A DNA stretch of 64,000 nucleotides from Nigrospora sphaerica (taxonomy: Eukaryota > Ascomycota > Sordariomycetes > Amphisphaeriales > Apiosporaceae): the NCBI GenBank assembly GCA_018287875.1, contig JAGVVL010000025.1, positions 558,001 to 622,000 on the forward strand, in the 5' to 3' direction. Position numbers and translations under genes: made by a program. Shown here in pieces: positions 1 through 12,287 of this stretch. The notes under the pieces were generated by a model. It searched no databases and was not told where the DNA came from. It was given only the letters and a program-made list of their open reading frames with translations. Position 1 is the stretch's first letter, and every line of letters starts with the position of its first letter.

Positions 1-1164
1 GCGGACCTGATCCGAGTGCGTACTGCTCAGAGGCGGGCTTGGCGCTTGCTGCTGTAGTGGAATCTCACGCTGCACTGAACCTTGGGCACCGGGTTGGTTG
101 TCCTTGAGAACGGAAGCCGGGAACATGCCCTTAGGCATTTTAGGCGGCCCGGCTTGCTGGCAGCGCAGCGACTGCTGCTGATCCTGTGGCGCGTGCTTCT
201 GCTCTAGTTGCCGCTGCGCGTTCGCCACAGCGCCCGAGAACAGGTAGCGCTTGAGGGCTTCGCTTCGGTCCAGATCCAGTTTCTGGGCCGTAGAGAGATT
301 CCCCTGGGCGGAGTGGCCATTGGGACGAGCGGCCTTGATGCGCTCCGCATAAGGAGTAGAAAAGGCTGGCCCCAGAGGCTGGCCTGGGGTCTGCTCGGGT
401 TCACTCAGGGCAGCGGCCGTAGATAGGTTGCGCTCAGCTTTCGGGCGTCCGGCGGGAGGGGCCACGCCCGCCCTGGGGAAGGTCCTCGGCTCCTTGGGCG
501 AGGGGAGATCTCGAGGAGGGGAGAAGGGACCCGGCGCTATGGCAGCGATGTTATCAGAGCTCGCGCGGCGCGTGCGCGCCTTCTCGGCCCGGTCCGCCTT
601 GAAGAAGAACTCCAGTGGGGACTCATCGTTCCGGAGAGGAGGTACCGGGGGGCTGGCTGAACCGTTCTCTTCCGAATCTGTAGTTGGTGGGGAGGGTTCA
701 TGGCTGGGGCCGGTAGCAGGCCGCTTTTGGCTAGGAGATGCGTCGGGCGCCGATGTGGTGCGGGCCAAGAAGCTGGGGATGGGCAAGGCCGATGGCGCAG
801 GCGAGTGGTGGAAAGTAGCACCAGCGAAGGCCGGACCTTGCGCAGGGGGAAACGAAGGGCTGTGCCGGTCCTTGGAGTTGCCGTGGTGGTTAGCGGCTCC
901 GTTGGGTGAAGATGCGCCGGTCTTGGTACGGGTCTTCTGGGAATTCCGGCCCCGCTGCTTCTGGGCCGTGGACTGCCCATTTTGCGACGCTACAGGGGCG
1001 CCCGACGGCGTCTTCCGGGGCGTGCTAGGGCTGTCGGAATGACACTGCCGGTAGGTGGCGGCGTCATTCTCCGAAGCGTAGTTCTTCTGGGGCGTGCTGT
1101 TACGTCCAGGGCGGCGCCGGCCTGGCGTGTTCTTGGGGTGTGGGGATTGTTGCATAGTGATCAT
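1..1164 (-). CDS. PNRC/Edc1-like mRNA decapping-enhancer protein, partial (3' end outside window)
   Basis: An open minus-strand frame of 388 codons runs from ATG at 1164 to the left edge without a stop, so the C-terminus is missing. The protein is rich in Pro, Ser, Arg and Gln and largely disordered. It begins with a basic stretch (GRRRPGRNSTPQKNYASEND, about residues 15-34). It carries a PNRC-type pair: the proline motif SPAPSALPIPSFL (about 121-133) followed by SPLEFFFKADRAEKAR (about 182-197). This pattern defines the PNRC family, whose fungal members (Edc1/Edc2-like) stimulate Dcp1-Dcp2 decapping; the cytoplasmic decapping role here is inferred. A second in-frame ATG at 1155 is an alternative start. 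RBX1 is divergent, 2.7 kb away. Frames on the other strand at 428-1042 and 537-980 are shadows. Confidence 0.8.
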   Translation of the reverse strand, partial: MITMQQSPHPKNTPGRRRPGRNSTPQKNYASENDAATYRQCHSDSPSTPRKTPSGAPVASQNGQSTAQKQRGRNSQKTRTKTGASSPNGAANHHGNSKDRHSPSFPPAQGPAFAGATFHHSPAPSALPIPSFLARTTSAPDASPSQKRPATGPSHEPSPPTTDSEENGSASPPVPPLRNDESPLEFFFKADRAEKARTRRASSDNIAAIAPGPFSPPRDLPSPKEPRTFPRAGVAPPAGRPKAERNLSTAAALSEPEQTPGQPLGPAFSTPYAERIKAARPNGHSAQGNLSTAQKLDLDRSEALKRYLFSGAVANAQRQLEQKHAPQDQQQSLRCQQAGPPKMPKGMFPASVLKDNQPGAQGSVQREIPLQQQAPSPPLSSTHSDQVR

Positions 1165-3826
1165 GTTGTATTGCTGGCAGCGTTTGTGTGGTCTTTGTGA
1201 GCGAGTTGGTTGACATGTAGTCTGCGCGCACAGTGCGAGCCTAGTCAGGCCAAGGGTTGCGCGGTCGGACCGGCAGGCTTCAAGCAAAACCGAGTCTGTC
1301 GAGAAGAACAATAATAATGTTGATTCCGGGTATCTGAGCAGATAGATTGAGACGAGTTTGCAGGAGATGTTACGAGACAAGATGGAAAGGCGCAGTCAAT
1401 GCGGGCGGAATGGCCGGGTGCGGGGTGCTGAACCTCGGGTTGCGCAACAGACAGCGATGGCGACCAGCAGGGAAGATGGCTGGGCGTGGCTGTCGCAGCG
1501 ACCGGGAGAGCCCACGACAACGAGGAACGGGGTAGTAGTTCTGTGTGTGCGTGCGTATCGGCGGTGTAAGAGGAAGGTGCAGGCAGCTCAACTAGGCGGT
1601 CTGTGGGCAACGGCCCTTTGCGACGTGAATCTGATGATGGTGGTGGTGGTCGGTGGTGTTGACTGGTCTGTCATCCTCTGCATTGTTTGGTGTTTGGAGA
1701 AGAGAGGAAGAGAGGAAGGCTGGGGTGACGACGGGAGGTGGGATGCGCATGGATAGGAAAACGGAGACGGTAGCAGTGGAGGTTCCGCTGGCATGTAGCC
1801 AATCAAGCCCTCAAGGATGTCAGGTCAGGCCGTCGTCAGGTAGTGTGGAGTCGCAGGTGGGATTGCCTATGTCCATCCCCATTCTCGCCGTTGCCCGCCT
1901 CCTCGCGCCGCCCTGGCCAAACGGGCTCGAGGGCTCCTCAGGGACACGCATGAATGGATGGTTAGGAAGAGGCAGAGGTGTCGGTGTTCGAGCTACCGAT
2001 GGGCGTTCGTGCTGTTTGGGTAGTCCTCCAAGGACCGCCCAATTCTTTGCGACCGTATAAACTTTCGCAGCGGTTCCGGGGCTCGTGACGCTAACAACGG
2101 CAGTCATCCATCTACCAATAGGCCTTCGGCCCGTTGCAACTGCTTCTGGGACATACATGGTACCCAAAATGGGCAGGTTGTCCGTATGCTCGATACATAC
2201 ACGGGTGGCCTCCAATTCTGGCTTTAAACCTGCTAGAACTTTCCGCTTCTGACCGTTCTTCCTGAACCATGATCGGGGGGGAGGGATGATGGGAAGCAAA
2301 GTCAGGTTTTGTCATTGACTATGTGCTCCCCCTCTTGGGGCCCTTGCACCGTCGGAATGGCGTCCCAGGCCGTCGAAAGAACACCGGCGCCGTCTTGGGC
2401 AATTTCGGGGCGCAGTGGGCAGCAGACGGTCAGCATCCGGCACCAACATAACCGAAACAAGCTCGCGCCTGACAACAAAACGATGCTCCCGACGTATTCT
2501 CCCCTGCAGCCTTAACAGCTAGAGCCCCACTTATAGCTTTAGCCCACATACAGCGGAGAGCTTCTCGCATCTAATTCGCTTATCTATGGGGATCGTGCTT
2601 CTGTTGTTAGGACAGTACATCGACTGGTCGTTTTTGCTGTCGGGCGCGAGACAGGCTGGGCACCTGAGTCGCAGCCGCACGGTGGCGGGCTTTGATCATG
2701 GGATGGCACCATGTCGCCCCAGCCCTGACGTCGTTTCCGAGTGCCCGCCAGGCGTGCCTCAGGGCGACGCTGGCGAGATGAGGGACAGAACGGGTATCCC
2801 GAGGGAGCCCAATATGCCTCCGCCTGCCAGCCTGTTTGGTCTTGGTTTGTCTACAACTTCCGCTGCGGCTTGGTCGGCGCCCCCAGCCGCGCCGACTAGC
2901 AGCTGGGAATTCTGGGTTTGTGGCGCCGAGACAGGCGAGTTAATATGTACGCAAATAGGTGCCGCTTGGGCAGGTCTACGGGCGGCAGAGTCAGTCCAGT
3001 CTCCATGCCATTCCAACTCCCTATACAGCCGGTCAAGTCAAGTAGGCGGCTTACGAAAGAGCCTCTTATCGGAAATGGAACTGTGGCCAGGAGCAACAAT
3101 GAAACCTGCATGGCAAGCCGGTACTTAACTAGGCACTTATGCACCGCTGAGGCTACCCTCAGGTAACATCCCATGCCTCATACCTCGCGCACAATTATGC
3201 TGTCCCATAGCGCAGGCACTGGGGCTGGCGCTGTGCTAGGCAGATGGTGTGAGGCCAGGCAAGCAACGTTGACGGCCATAGACAGTAAGGGGGCCTGGAG
3301 ACAGGGAGTCGTGGACAGAAGTGGCATCCATATGGGTGGTGCCTGGGAACCCTTTTGACGATGATACCTGTTTGTCTGCCTGCTGCCTTGCCAGTGCTCT
3401 TCAGCCTTGCGCGGCTGTGCAGCTACTGCAAATAGCAAAGACATCAGATTATGCTTCGAGATGCCTCTGACATCTGCCAGTTAGGAAACGTGGGTTCCCT
3501 ATTATTCGGTCGGCCGCTGATTCAATCCTGGATACCTTGCCTATTCAACAATTCAAGCTTGCAGGTGGTCTCTGCAGCGCATCGTCCCCGATCCCTCCAG
3601 CCGCGACCTGGGCCAAGCTCCTCCCCCGCCGTCATTCTGACCCGAACTGCCGCCACCATCCACCACCGCCACCACTACCCACCATCACCACTGCCACCAC
3701 TGCCGTCCGAGCCAGATCCCACCCCTCCAGCACCCACCACGCCGGGCGGATACTCGATCGCGCGAAGACTCCCATCCCAACGCACCTAGCAGCGAGCGCC
3801 TACTTTTCCCACCGACATCTATCAGT
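1165..3826. other. Intergenic region between the divergent PNRC-like and RBX1 genes
   Basis: It should hold both promoters and leaders. Short frames here (for example 1820-2299 minus and 2586-3128 plus) lack recognisable domains or splice logic. The last 200 bases before RBX1 are rich in CCACC/CCACCA runs (about 3650-3740), typical of a pyrimidine-rich leader. Nothing else is recognised. Confidence 0.6.
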
Positions 3827-4739
<913 letters not shown>

Positions 4740-5220
4740 CTATTGCATGAACATCTTCTCATCGACCACTATGTTTTGAGGCAATGCTGCGGCGGCCTGG
4801 CCACCGCCGACCGGCAACCACTTGACCGGGTGTTTGTTAAAGAAGGGCCAAGGTGGGACGATGGCCACAAAGGTAAGGGCTGTGCCGGCAAGGCCAACCT
4901 TGAGGGCCAGCGTGATATCTTGGGTGAAGTAGCCGACGAAGAAGGCGACGGCCTGTTCGGGGAACTGTGCTTAGTATACTGTATTGTAATGCGCATGCAG
5001 AGGCGTGGACGAGGGAGAGGCGCCTACCCCGGCAAGCGAAAGCATGAGAGTCGAGAGAAGCTCGGCCAGCTTCTGCCCTTCAAAGTCCTATGACAATTGT
5101 GTGTCAGCGCAATTGGCTTTGGAGGGGGGCTCGGCAAGCGCGCCGAAAGGGCTGCGGAGGACGACTGACGATCTGGCCGTCTACGACGTCTCGGACCTGG
5201 TCGAGAAGTTGTTCCGCCAT
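4740..5220 (-). CDS. SPC1: Signal peptidase complex subunit SPC1 (SPC12 family)
   Basis: Three exons on the minus strand: 5220-5170, 5087-5028 and 4952-4740, giving 107 residues. A small non-catalytic ER membrane subunit of the signal peptidase complex, with two membrane spans and both ends in the cytosol (family knowledge). The N-terminus MAEQLLDQVRDVVDGQIDFEGQKLAELL precedes two hydrophobic segments (about 27-48 and 54-75) separated by VGYFTQDI. The family hallmark PPWPFFNKHPVKWLP follows. Two acceptors compete for exon 3. The one at 4965 would add FPEQ, but it lies only a few bases from the actaag branch site at about 4970-4975. The one ending at 4953 gives the family-like join LAG-AVAFFVGYFTQDI, so it is preferred. 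Introns are phase 0. Confidence 0.93.
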
Positions 5221-8200
5221 GTTTGCGTTGTGAGGCGAGGGGCGGGCGAGGGGGGAAATGGTCACGCTCGAGCGAGTCGGTTGTGCGATGCCGCGATGTC
5301 TCCAAGCTGGTATGGAGGTGTATACGGTGTTCAGATGTGCTGCGAGGCTTCCATGGGATAGGTGCTGAACGCTTACCCACAGCCTCCACCAGTCGCGGGT
5401 GGGATGGATGGGTCAAGCAGCCAATCTGGCCAGTCCGATGCAGTGGATGCTCCGGCCCGCCCGCCAGCAAGGGCCGCCCTGTCAGCCGGCTCGGAGGCGG
5501 AGTTGTTCCTTACGCCTGCCCCCTATATGGGAAAGAAGTATCCAAGTACCTGCGCTTACTGCTCCCTCGGTGCGCACCAGCATCAGCTTACGATGACTTC
5601 ATCGCTGTCAATCCAATTCATTGGTAGCCAATCCCATGGACGCCCCCAGTCGTTATTCCAGGTGCCCAATACGATGGTACAAGGGCGTGGCATCGTCATT
5701 TTCACGAGGCCCATAGCGGGTTGGGCATCGATCGGCCGCTGCCCTGCCTACCTACCTACGATAGAGTAGTATGGGATGTTTCGGAACCTCCGTGCATATA
5801 CTCAGTTGACGGGCCGTGGGCAGTTGTAGTACTTGCTAACGACAGGCTGGTTGTAGGTGGGATGCCCAAGGCCTGGACATACACTGCTGACTCGCTGACA
5901 GCAGGTGGGCGAATTAGTCGGAAAGATTCCGGGTGTGCATCGCTTCAACTCAGAAATCACAGGCATCTTGATCTTAACCAACACACACCCACTGCTCAAA
6001 AACACCGTGTCTACAGAGAGGAATGGTAAATCACCAACTGCTCGTTTGTTTTCGTGGTCTCCCGTCGAAACGGTTGCCCGCCGCCTGACGAAACGGATGG
6101 AGAGACATTGTTGGGCATTGTCAGCCATCAGCGACTGACTAGCATAGAAGCGCAGGACCCGACGAGATGAACCATAACGGGCATGCCTTAATCATCCACT
6201 TGGGGTCAGTAGTAACTCACGATCCCGTGGTCTCCCCCGTGGGTACTGAGACACCGGCCCGGTTAGTGAGGACCACTCTGTGCGCAAACCCTGGGCGGAT
6301 GTACCTACCTGCCTACATAGCAGCCAGGTCTTGCGGGTGGGGGCTGGCAGTTGGGTAAGGAGGGACAGTGTATGGCTTTCATGGAAGCAGGTTAACCAGA
6401 TGCCGCCCAAGGTCCATGGTAAAGCGAAGCGCCTCATCAGGGTGGAGAACGGGGAGTTCAGATGCGCAAGCTGCCGACATCATCGGTTGTCGACGGCGGG
6501 GCACGATTGCCTGAGAAGGGATGAATGAATGCTCCCACCAACACGGTCCTATCCAGTCCAGCAAACACAAAGACCCGTGGGTGCCACGCCCTCGGTACGA
6601 AACTGCCAGCCTCGCAGGCAAGCAATCTCCCATGTCTGACGACAGATGAGGTGCCGTGCATGTATCTGCATGCCAAACTCCTAGAAATGGAGAGGCCGCT
6701 GGCGTTCCGATCCGGGGGGATGGGATCCCATGCCACCTCGGCGCGAGATTGCGAGGCGAGCCACAAGCAAAGTCCTGCGGGAGTGTGGCAGCGGACAGAG
6801 GGACAGCGATCCACTCTCTCCCACAGCAGCGGCGCCCCCTCTCGGCTCCAGGGCTTGGGTTCGGGCAGCCTATCCATCATCCATGTGTCGGGGCTTCCAA
6901 GGCTGGAGGGCCCTCCTTCTGACGCCCGCCCTCTCTCTAACTCCCTCCTCCCTCTGTCTAGGGGCGGGACACCCGCTCGTTCTGGTGCCCCCCTCAGGTG
7001 GTGGGCCAGCCCAGACCGTTCCACACCCACACCCTGTCCGTCCACCATCTCAAGATTTTCATCCCGCTCCGTCTGCTCGAGTTCCCTTCCCCCCTCCCAT
7101 TGCATTGCACAGCACCGCACACCTAGCACGAGCCAGACGTCTCTGTTTGGTTCCTCCGTCTCAATTTTCCTCTGCACGGAAGCGCATCATCAACACCTGC
7201 CCTGCCGCCGCGCTCCACGGCAGTGCCAACCGCGCAAGGAACATCGCAGTTGCTTCGTGGTGACCTTAGACGCCAAGTCGGTCAGGTAGGCCCGAGGGTG
7301 CTGGAGATCGGAGATCTTTTTCCTCAACCGCTGCACCACCTCCCGTACGCAACCTACCTGCCTACAAACAACTCATTACATGCTTTTTGGCTTTGGCATA
7401 CAATCGCATCCGTCTCCCGCCTAGAACGTGTGCTCACGCCGCGCACCTCCCACAACTTTTCATTTAGAGCCACCCAGCTGGCCCTATTATTGCTTTCCCC
7501 TGGGAAAAGTCCGAGCCGTCACGGCTGCCAAACCGGGCATTCAGCTCCTCTGCCGATTGGCCCAGCGATACGCCCAGAGACTCGGATATTGGCCGACGTC
7601 GCACTCCCCAAGCCTTTTGTTTGTCGGCCGCGCACTTCATCTGACGCACCAACTCCCATCTCGCACTTTCTCTCTCCTGCTGCCACTCCCGCACCCACCA
7701 AAACAACCTCGCTCTTGACCGGATTTTTGACACAAGCTCGCTATCATCTGTCATTCTCACGCTCACGAGCCATCGAGTGTTTATTCGCTTTGCGCTATTT
7801 TCCCCTCGCCAGACTCTTTCAGCGGTGTGCCAGCCGCAACTCCCCCTAGAAGTCACCAAGTTGGCGGGCCTCAACAGCAAGCAGTTTTCCTTCTCCCGAC
7901 CGCTCTTGGGCCCTATCTTCTGGGTCTATAGCGGTGTCAACAAGCAACCTCCTTAATTGGGCCGTCGCTGCAACCACGTTTTGGCCAACCTCACGATCCT
8001 CCGCCCCTTCCGCGGACAAACCCCCATCCTAACAGGAAACAGTGTGCAAGTATCGTCTTGCGCCCCTGGAAGGAGACTACGACGAAGCGCGCCTCTCGTT
8101 GGCGTGCTGCTGCCACGCCTACTGCTGCGTGCGCTCGCTTGCTTGCTGAAGTGCGCATTCAGCAGCATGGGAGCCTTCCCTTGAGTCCGGCGGAAGGCTA

Positions 8201-8337
8201 TTCCGGGTTCCCTCTGTACCTGACAACTCAGTTGATCCCTGTTCCCCTGCAACCAGCATACCGGCTGTCAGTTGCTTCGCTTCCCGAGCGCGCTCTAGCA
8301 ACCCAAACCGACCCAGGCCGTACCGACCTCCGTTATC
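5221..8337. other. Intergenic region between divergent SPC1 and the CorA-type transporter
   Basis: 3.1 kb without a supportable gene. It holds several TACCTACC-type motifs (5747-5759, 6301-6316, 7353-7365). From about 6900 to 8330 it is C/T-rich, as expected for a long leader of the downstream transporter. Frames such as 6525-7289 plus and 7223-7849 plus show only composition-driven Ser/Pro/Arg sequence and are not called. Confidence 0.55.
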
Positions 8338-10224
8338 ATGTCGGACCACGAGGAAGCCTCGGAGAGAGGCAGCGGGTACGACACCCCGGTGCCCGAGCTC
8401 GACGACCACCGGCACCAGAGCTCGTCTATGCAGAGGCACGAGCGCCCTCGACGGGGCACGGTAGACACGCTGTACGGGTCACGCCATTTGGACGTACCCC
8501 AGATCGTCACCAGCCCCTCCGAAATCCTTGTGCGCGACTTTGAAGAGGCCGTGATCGATGACGAGGGAGGGGACGCATCGCCTATGCAGCCGCGCAGCCG
8601 GCGGCCCACGGTGGAGTCCCGGACGGACGCCCGGGCCATTTCACCTCCCAACTCGGTCAAGGCTTTTGCCCAGGCCAGGCGCCGGCAGCGGACCTACTCC
8701 AAGGACGACGACGTGGAGCGCGAGGATGCCGACAAGCTTCAGCGTACCTTCTCCTCTAACAGCCACCAGAGTGTGCGTAGCTACCGGTCGATTCACAGCC
8801 GACCCAGGACCGTGGAAGATGATGTTGTCAGTCTACGCACGACTAAGACGGCCGAGGAAGACGTGTGCTTCCCTATGCCGGACGAACATCGACAAGATAA
8901 GCTCTACATCGACTTCGACTACCTCGAGAACTTCATTGCGTCCGAAAATGCGGCCCGGCGAGAGGACATGGAGGCTCACAACGCCCGGCGGGTATTCCAA
9001 AACCTGCAGCCCGAACAGTCGCGCAGCCAAGGCGGACCTATCGTCACTGTTGATGGCGACTTCTACCATCCTCCACCGGGGAGGATGGTGGATGACGAAA
9101 AGGCATCCCTGGAGAAGAGGCCCAGCTTGACGGCGGCGTCCACCAACAAGGACAACCAGATGGACCCGAACAGGTTCAGCTTCTTCTCGACGGCCTGGGA
9201 GTCGACGATCCACGCGGCCGAGTTCGGCGACCTGGTGCTCCCTGGCGAGAGCGTCCGCGGGCTTTTCTCGTTCCCTTCGGACACCAACAACGATGGAGTG
9301 TGGTGGCTCAACATGAACAGCCCGAACGAGGAAGAGGTCCGGACTATCTGCAAGGCGTTCGGCGTTCACCCCTTGACGATTGAGGACATAACGACGCAGG
9401 AAGCGCGCGAAAAGATTGAAATATTCCCGTCGTACTACTTTGCTTGCTTCAGGTCCTTCAGCGTGGTGGAAGAGGAGGACGGACCAGACTACGAGCCCTT
9501 CAACATCTACGTCGTCGTCTTCCGCGAGGGCACGCTCAGCTTCAGCTTCAAGCCCAACAGCCACGCGTCCCACGTGAGGAACCGCATCGCTATGCTTAAG
9601 GAGTACGTGTCGCTTAGCAGTGATTGGATTTGCTACGCCTTGATCGACAACATCGTGGATTCGTTTGCGCCGGCCATCCACCGCATCGAGCTGTCAACGG
9701 AGGGCATCGAAGATTCCGTCTTTGTGGCGCGCGCCGATGACATGCATACGTTTCTGCGCAAGATTGGCGCGACGCGCAAGAACACCCTGGGCCTCATGCG
9801 CATCCTCGGCGGCAAGGCAGATGTGCTGAAGGGCTTCACCAAGCGCTGCAACGAAAATTACAAGGTGACGCCGCGCATGGATATTGGCATGTACCTGGGC
9901 GACATCCAGGACCACGTCGTCACCATGATGACCAACCTGACGCACTTTGAAAAGATCTTGTCGCGGGCGCACAGTAACTACCTCGCCCAGTTGACCATCA
10001 ACAGCATCATACAGGGCACTCAGACCAACGAAACCCTGTCCAAGATTACCGTGCTCGCGTCGATCATTGTGCCGCTGAACGTGGTCACTGGCCTGTTTGG
10101 CATGAACGTCCACGTGCCGTGGCAAGACGGCGAAAACCTGCACGCCTTCATTGGTATTCTCTGCTCGCTGGTGGGCTGCATCCTGATGGCGCTGTTCGTG
10201 GCGCGCAAGGCTCGCTACATCTAG
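8338..10224 (+). CDS. CorA-family magnesium transporter (Alr1/Mnr2-like)
   Basis: A single exon of 628 codons, starting at the first ATG of the frame. The family forms pentameric Mg2+ channels with a large cytosolic N-terminal funnel and two C-terminal membrane helices. Residues 1-270 are acidic/basic and disordered (RRPTV and SRTD stretches). From about 285 the CorA soluble domain follows (WWLNMNSPNEEEVRTICKAF, HPLTIEDI). The first helix (about 563-583, ITVLASIIVPLNVVTG) ends in the signature GMN at 588-590. The periplasmic-type loop is VHVPWQDGEN, and the second helix spans about 604-622. The protein ends in a basic tail RKARYI. Fungi have plasma-membrane (Alr1) and vacuolar (Mnr2) paralogues; I cannot tell which this is from sequence alone. 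Confidence 0.93.
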   Translation: MSDHEEASERGSGYDTPVPELDDHRHQSSSMQRHERPRRGTVDTLYGSRHLDVPQIVTSPSEILVRDFEEAVIDDEGGDASPMQPRSRRPTVESRTDARAISPPNSVKAFAQARRRQRTYSKDDDVEREDADKLQRTFSSNSHQSVRSYRSIHSRPRTVEDDVVSLRTTKTAEEDVCFPMPDEHRQDKLYIDFDYLENFIASENAARREDMEAHNARRVFQNLQPEQSRSQGGPIVTVDGDFYHPPPGRMVDDEKASLEKRPSLTAASTNKDNQMDPNRFSFFSTAWESTIHAAEFGDLVLPGESVRGLFSFPSDTNNDGVWWLNMNSPNEEEVRTICKAFGVHPLTIEDITTQEAREKIEIFPSYYFACFRSFSVVEEEDGPDYEPFNIYVVVFREGTLSFSFKPNSHASHVRNRIAMLKEYVSLSSDWICYALIDNIVDSFAPAIHRIELSTEGIEDSVFVARADDMHTFLRKIGATRKNTLGLMRILGGKADVLKGFTKRCNENYKVTPRMDIGMYLGDIQDHVVTMMTNLTHFEKILSRAHSNYLAQLTINSIIQGTQTNETLSKITVLASIIVPLNVVTGLFGMNVHVPWQDGENLHAFIGILCSLVGCILMALFVARKARYI

Positions 10225-12287
10225 AGAGTTGGGCCGGCTCAATGGTTGGGGGCAGGCCGCGCTTTCCCTGTGTCGGTTTCCTTTTTGCACGAGGGTAATG
10301 GTAGAGGGAGGTCGTGCGTTAGAAGGGTACGCTGTGTAGCGTTGCATTTTTTTTTTTTTCCTTTCCCGCCCCCCCCTAGAAGGCGACCAGGCCGTGGCCC
10401 ACGATGATCATGCTACGCGGATACGTCCTTCTAGATGAGCTATTCGACCGACAAAATACAAGCTTGGTACAACAATGGAAGTGCAGACGGTCGGTGACGT
10501 TGGGTTGCGTGTTGTGTGTTTGATGTGCATTTAGATGTCCCTTTTCCACTACCCATCCATGGGTTTGCAGTCTTGCACGCATGAAAGGGGTTATTGTATG
10601 GGCCACGTACGTTATTGGCTGCAATACGATGACGGACGGGTTTTCTCGAAGGGCTGCTGCCTGAGTAGGTGGTTTTGCCACCATTTGGCGCCGTGCCCCC
10701 TGTCGCGGCCTGCCCGGTGTACCCCTGGGAAGCTCCCCCAATATTCCCCACCACCAAAGAGAGGATCCTTGCAGCCCTACAAGGCGAAGCCATCACCAGC
10801 GCACCGATAAAGGTAATTGGCATGTACGGCACATGACCAAAGGCGAATCGATGGACGGTTCGGCAAGTGGACGCTTTTCCCCGCGCCTCGCAGAGGCTGT
10901 CACTGACCTCCCCACCCCTCCTCTTTCTGACCTGGTCACCTTCCTCGTCGTTTCCAGGGCTATGAGAGTACGAGTGCCTGGGACGGGCGTGGCGCATAGC
11001 GACGAACCAGATCACAGATACCCGGCCTGTGTTCGTTCCTCTCCCACACGCACCTCCTAGATGGCATGCATGCATGAATGCATGCATATAGTTGCGTGAC
11101 TGCTGCTCTGCAAGGAGGAACACCCGGCCGCTGTGCCGATCCGTCCTGCCGGTCTGGCCGCATGTGGGAAATCGGGACATCGCCCCTTCTCGCAACGCGA
11201 TTGAGCAGAATGCGCTGGGTGCCTGGGGGAGGGGCGTTTCCCGGAGGCGGTCAGGCTGACCGGCGACGCGCTCCCCCGAATCTCTTCCGCCACTTCTTCG
11301 TCCTCACCCCTCCACGCCACTGCCGCCAGTGCCGCCACTACTGCCTGCGCGCTTCTTTTCTCTGCTCGTTTTGCGCACTCACGGGACATTGCCTCGGGGC
11401 GGCGGGCCCGCGAACCCCGGCACACGTCGTATCATGACCAATGTGCGCGTCCGCGTGGTGTCCCCCGGCGGGCGGCAAAACGTCCAAACCGCAGCGGGGC
11501 GACCCCTCGAGCGCGCACACTCTGGCTTATCAGCGGCTCCCGAGAGCTGGTGCATGGCGATCCGGTCCAAGGCCAGCCAGACGATGGGATAGACCAGGCC
11601 CATGGGGACAGACGCAACGTGGAGCAGATTATCCTACGCCATGTATATGAACGGACTTGGCGGTCGGGGTGCCATGGGACCTGACCATGGCGGTGGTGTG
11701 TGGGGAGAAAGGGGACAGGCAATACTGCAATATTACCTCTCTCCGGAAGTCGAGATTCGGGCCTGCCATTGGACCGACAGCTCCTCGTCCTGCTTACGAC
11801 ACTCGACACATAGGGGATTAGGGACAGGGCCTTGTTTCTCCCTGCCCTTTCGCCCCCAATCCTTCGGCCCCCAAATTTCTTTACGTGTTTCTTGTTGGCA
11901 CTTCCAGACTTGCCCCCCCCCCCCGGAGGGGGATTACCGGAGGCTCATTCGGCTCCGTCCCTTATACACTGCCCCGATGAGACCCTCACGCGGATAAGTC
12001 ATCCTTCAGGCCCGGAACAACACGCCGCATCGCCCCCCTTAAGCCACCCTTCTTCGTCCCTGCAGATTCCGCCTCCACTCCACCAGCAGTTGGACTATAC
12101 CGTATGATACTTCATATCAACAGCATGCTTCTCCGGTGATTACCAAAGGGTCCTCGACCTGCCATCCTCGCCAGGACGCACGACATCGACACGTTCCATG
12201 CCACACACCAGATCCACTCAGCGGCTGTCCAACACAAGACAGAGACTTGGACGAAAGCTGACAAGCACCGGCTGCCTCCTAGAGACT
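10225..12287. other. Intergenic region before the Zn2Cys6 gene
   Basis: 2.06 kb. It begins with the 3' UTR of the transporter (T-run at about 10348-10360) and holds a TGCATGCAT palindrome (11066-11087) and a C-run near 11915. Frames such as 10440-11195 minus have no recognisable domain. The end should contain the Zn2Cys6 promoter. Confidence 0.5.
11066..11087. repeat. Perfect inverted repeat of alternating purine-pyrimidine (ATGCATGCAT arms)
   Basis: Two 10-base arms, 11066-11075 and 11078-11087, are exact reverse complements separated by GA. The arms consist of overlapping GCATGC/ATGCAT units. It lies in the non-coding spacer upstream of the Zn2Cys6 gene; function unknown. Confidence 0.85.

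Noticed and set aside
1820..2299. 159-codon minus-strand frame between the PNRC-like gene and RBX1
   Set aside because: Some stretches look less biased, but no domain or splice partner was found.
6525..7289. 254-codon plus-strand open frame upstream of the Mg2+ transporter
   Set aside because: Ser/Pro/Arg-rich composition of a C/T-rich leader; no domain; overlaps other frames of similar length.
10440..11195. 251-codon minus-strand open frame
   Set aside because: No domain; includes the translated TGCATGCAT palindrome; not supported by splice or family evidence.
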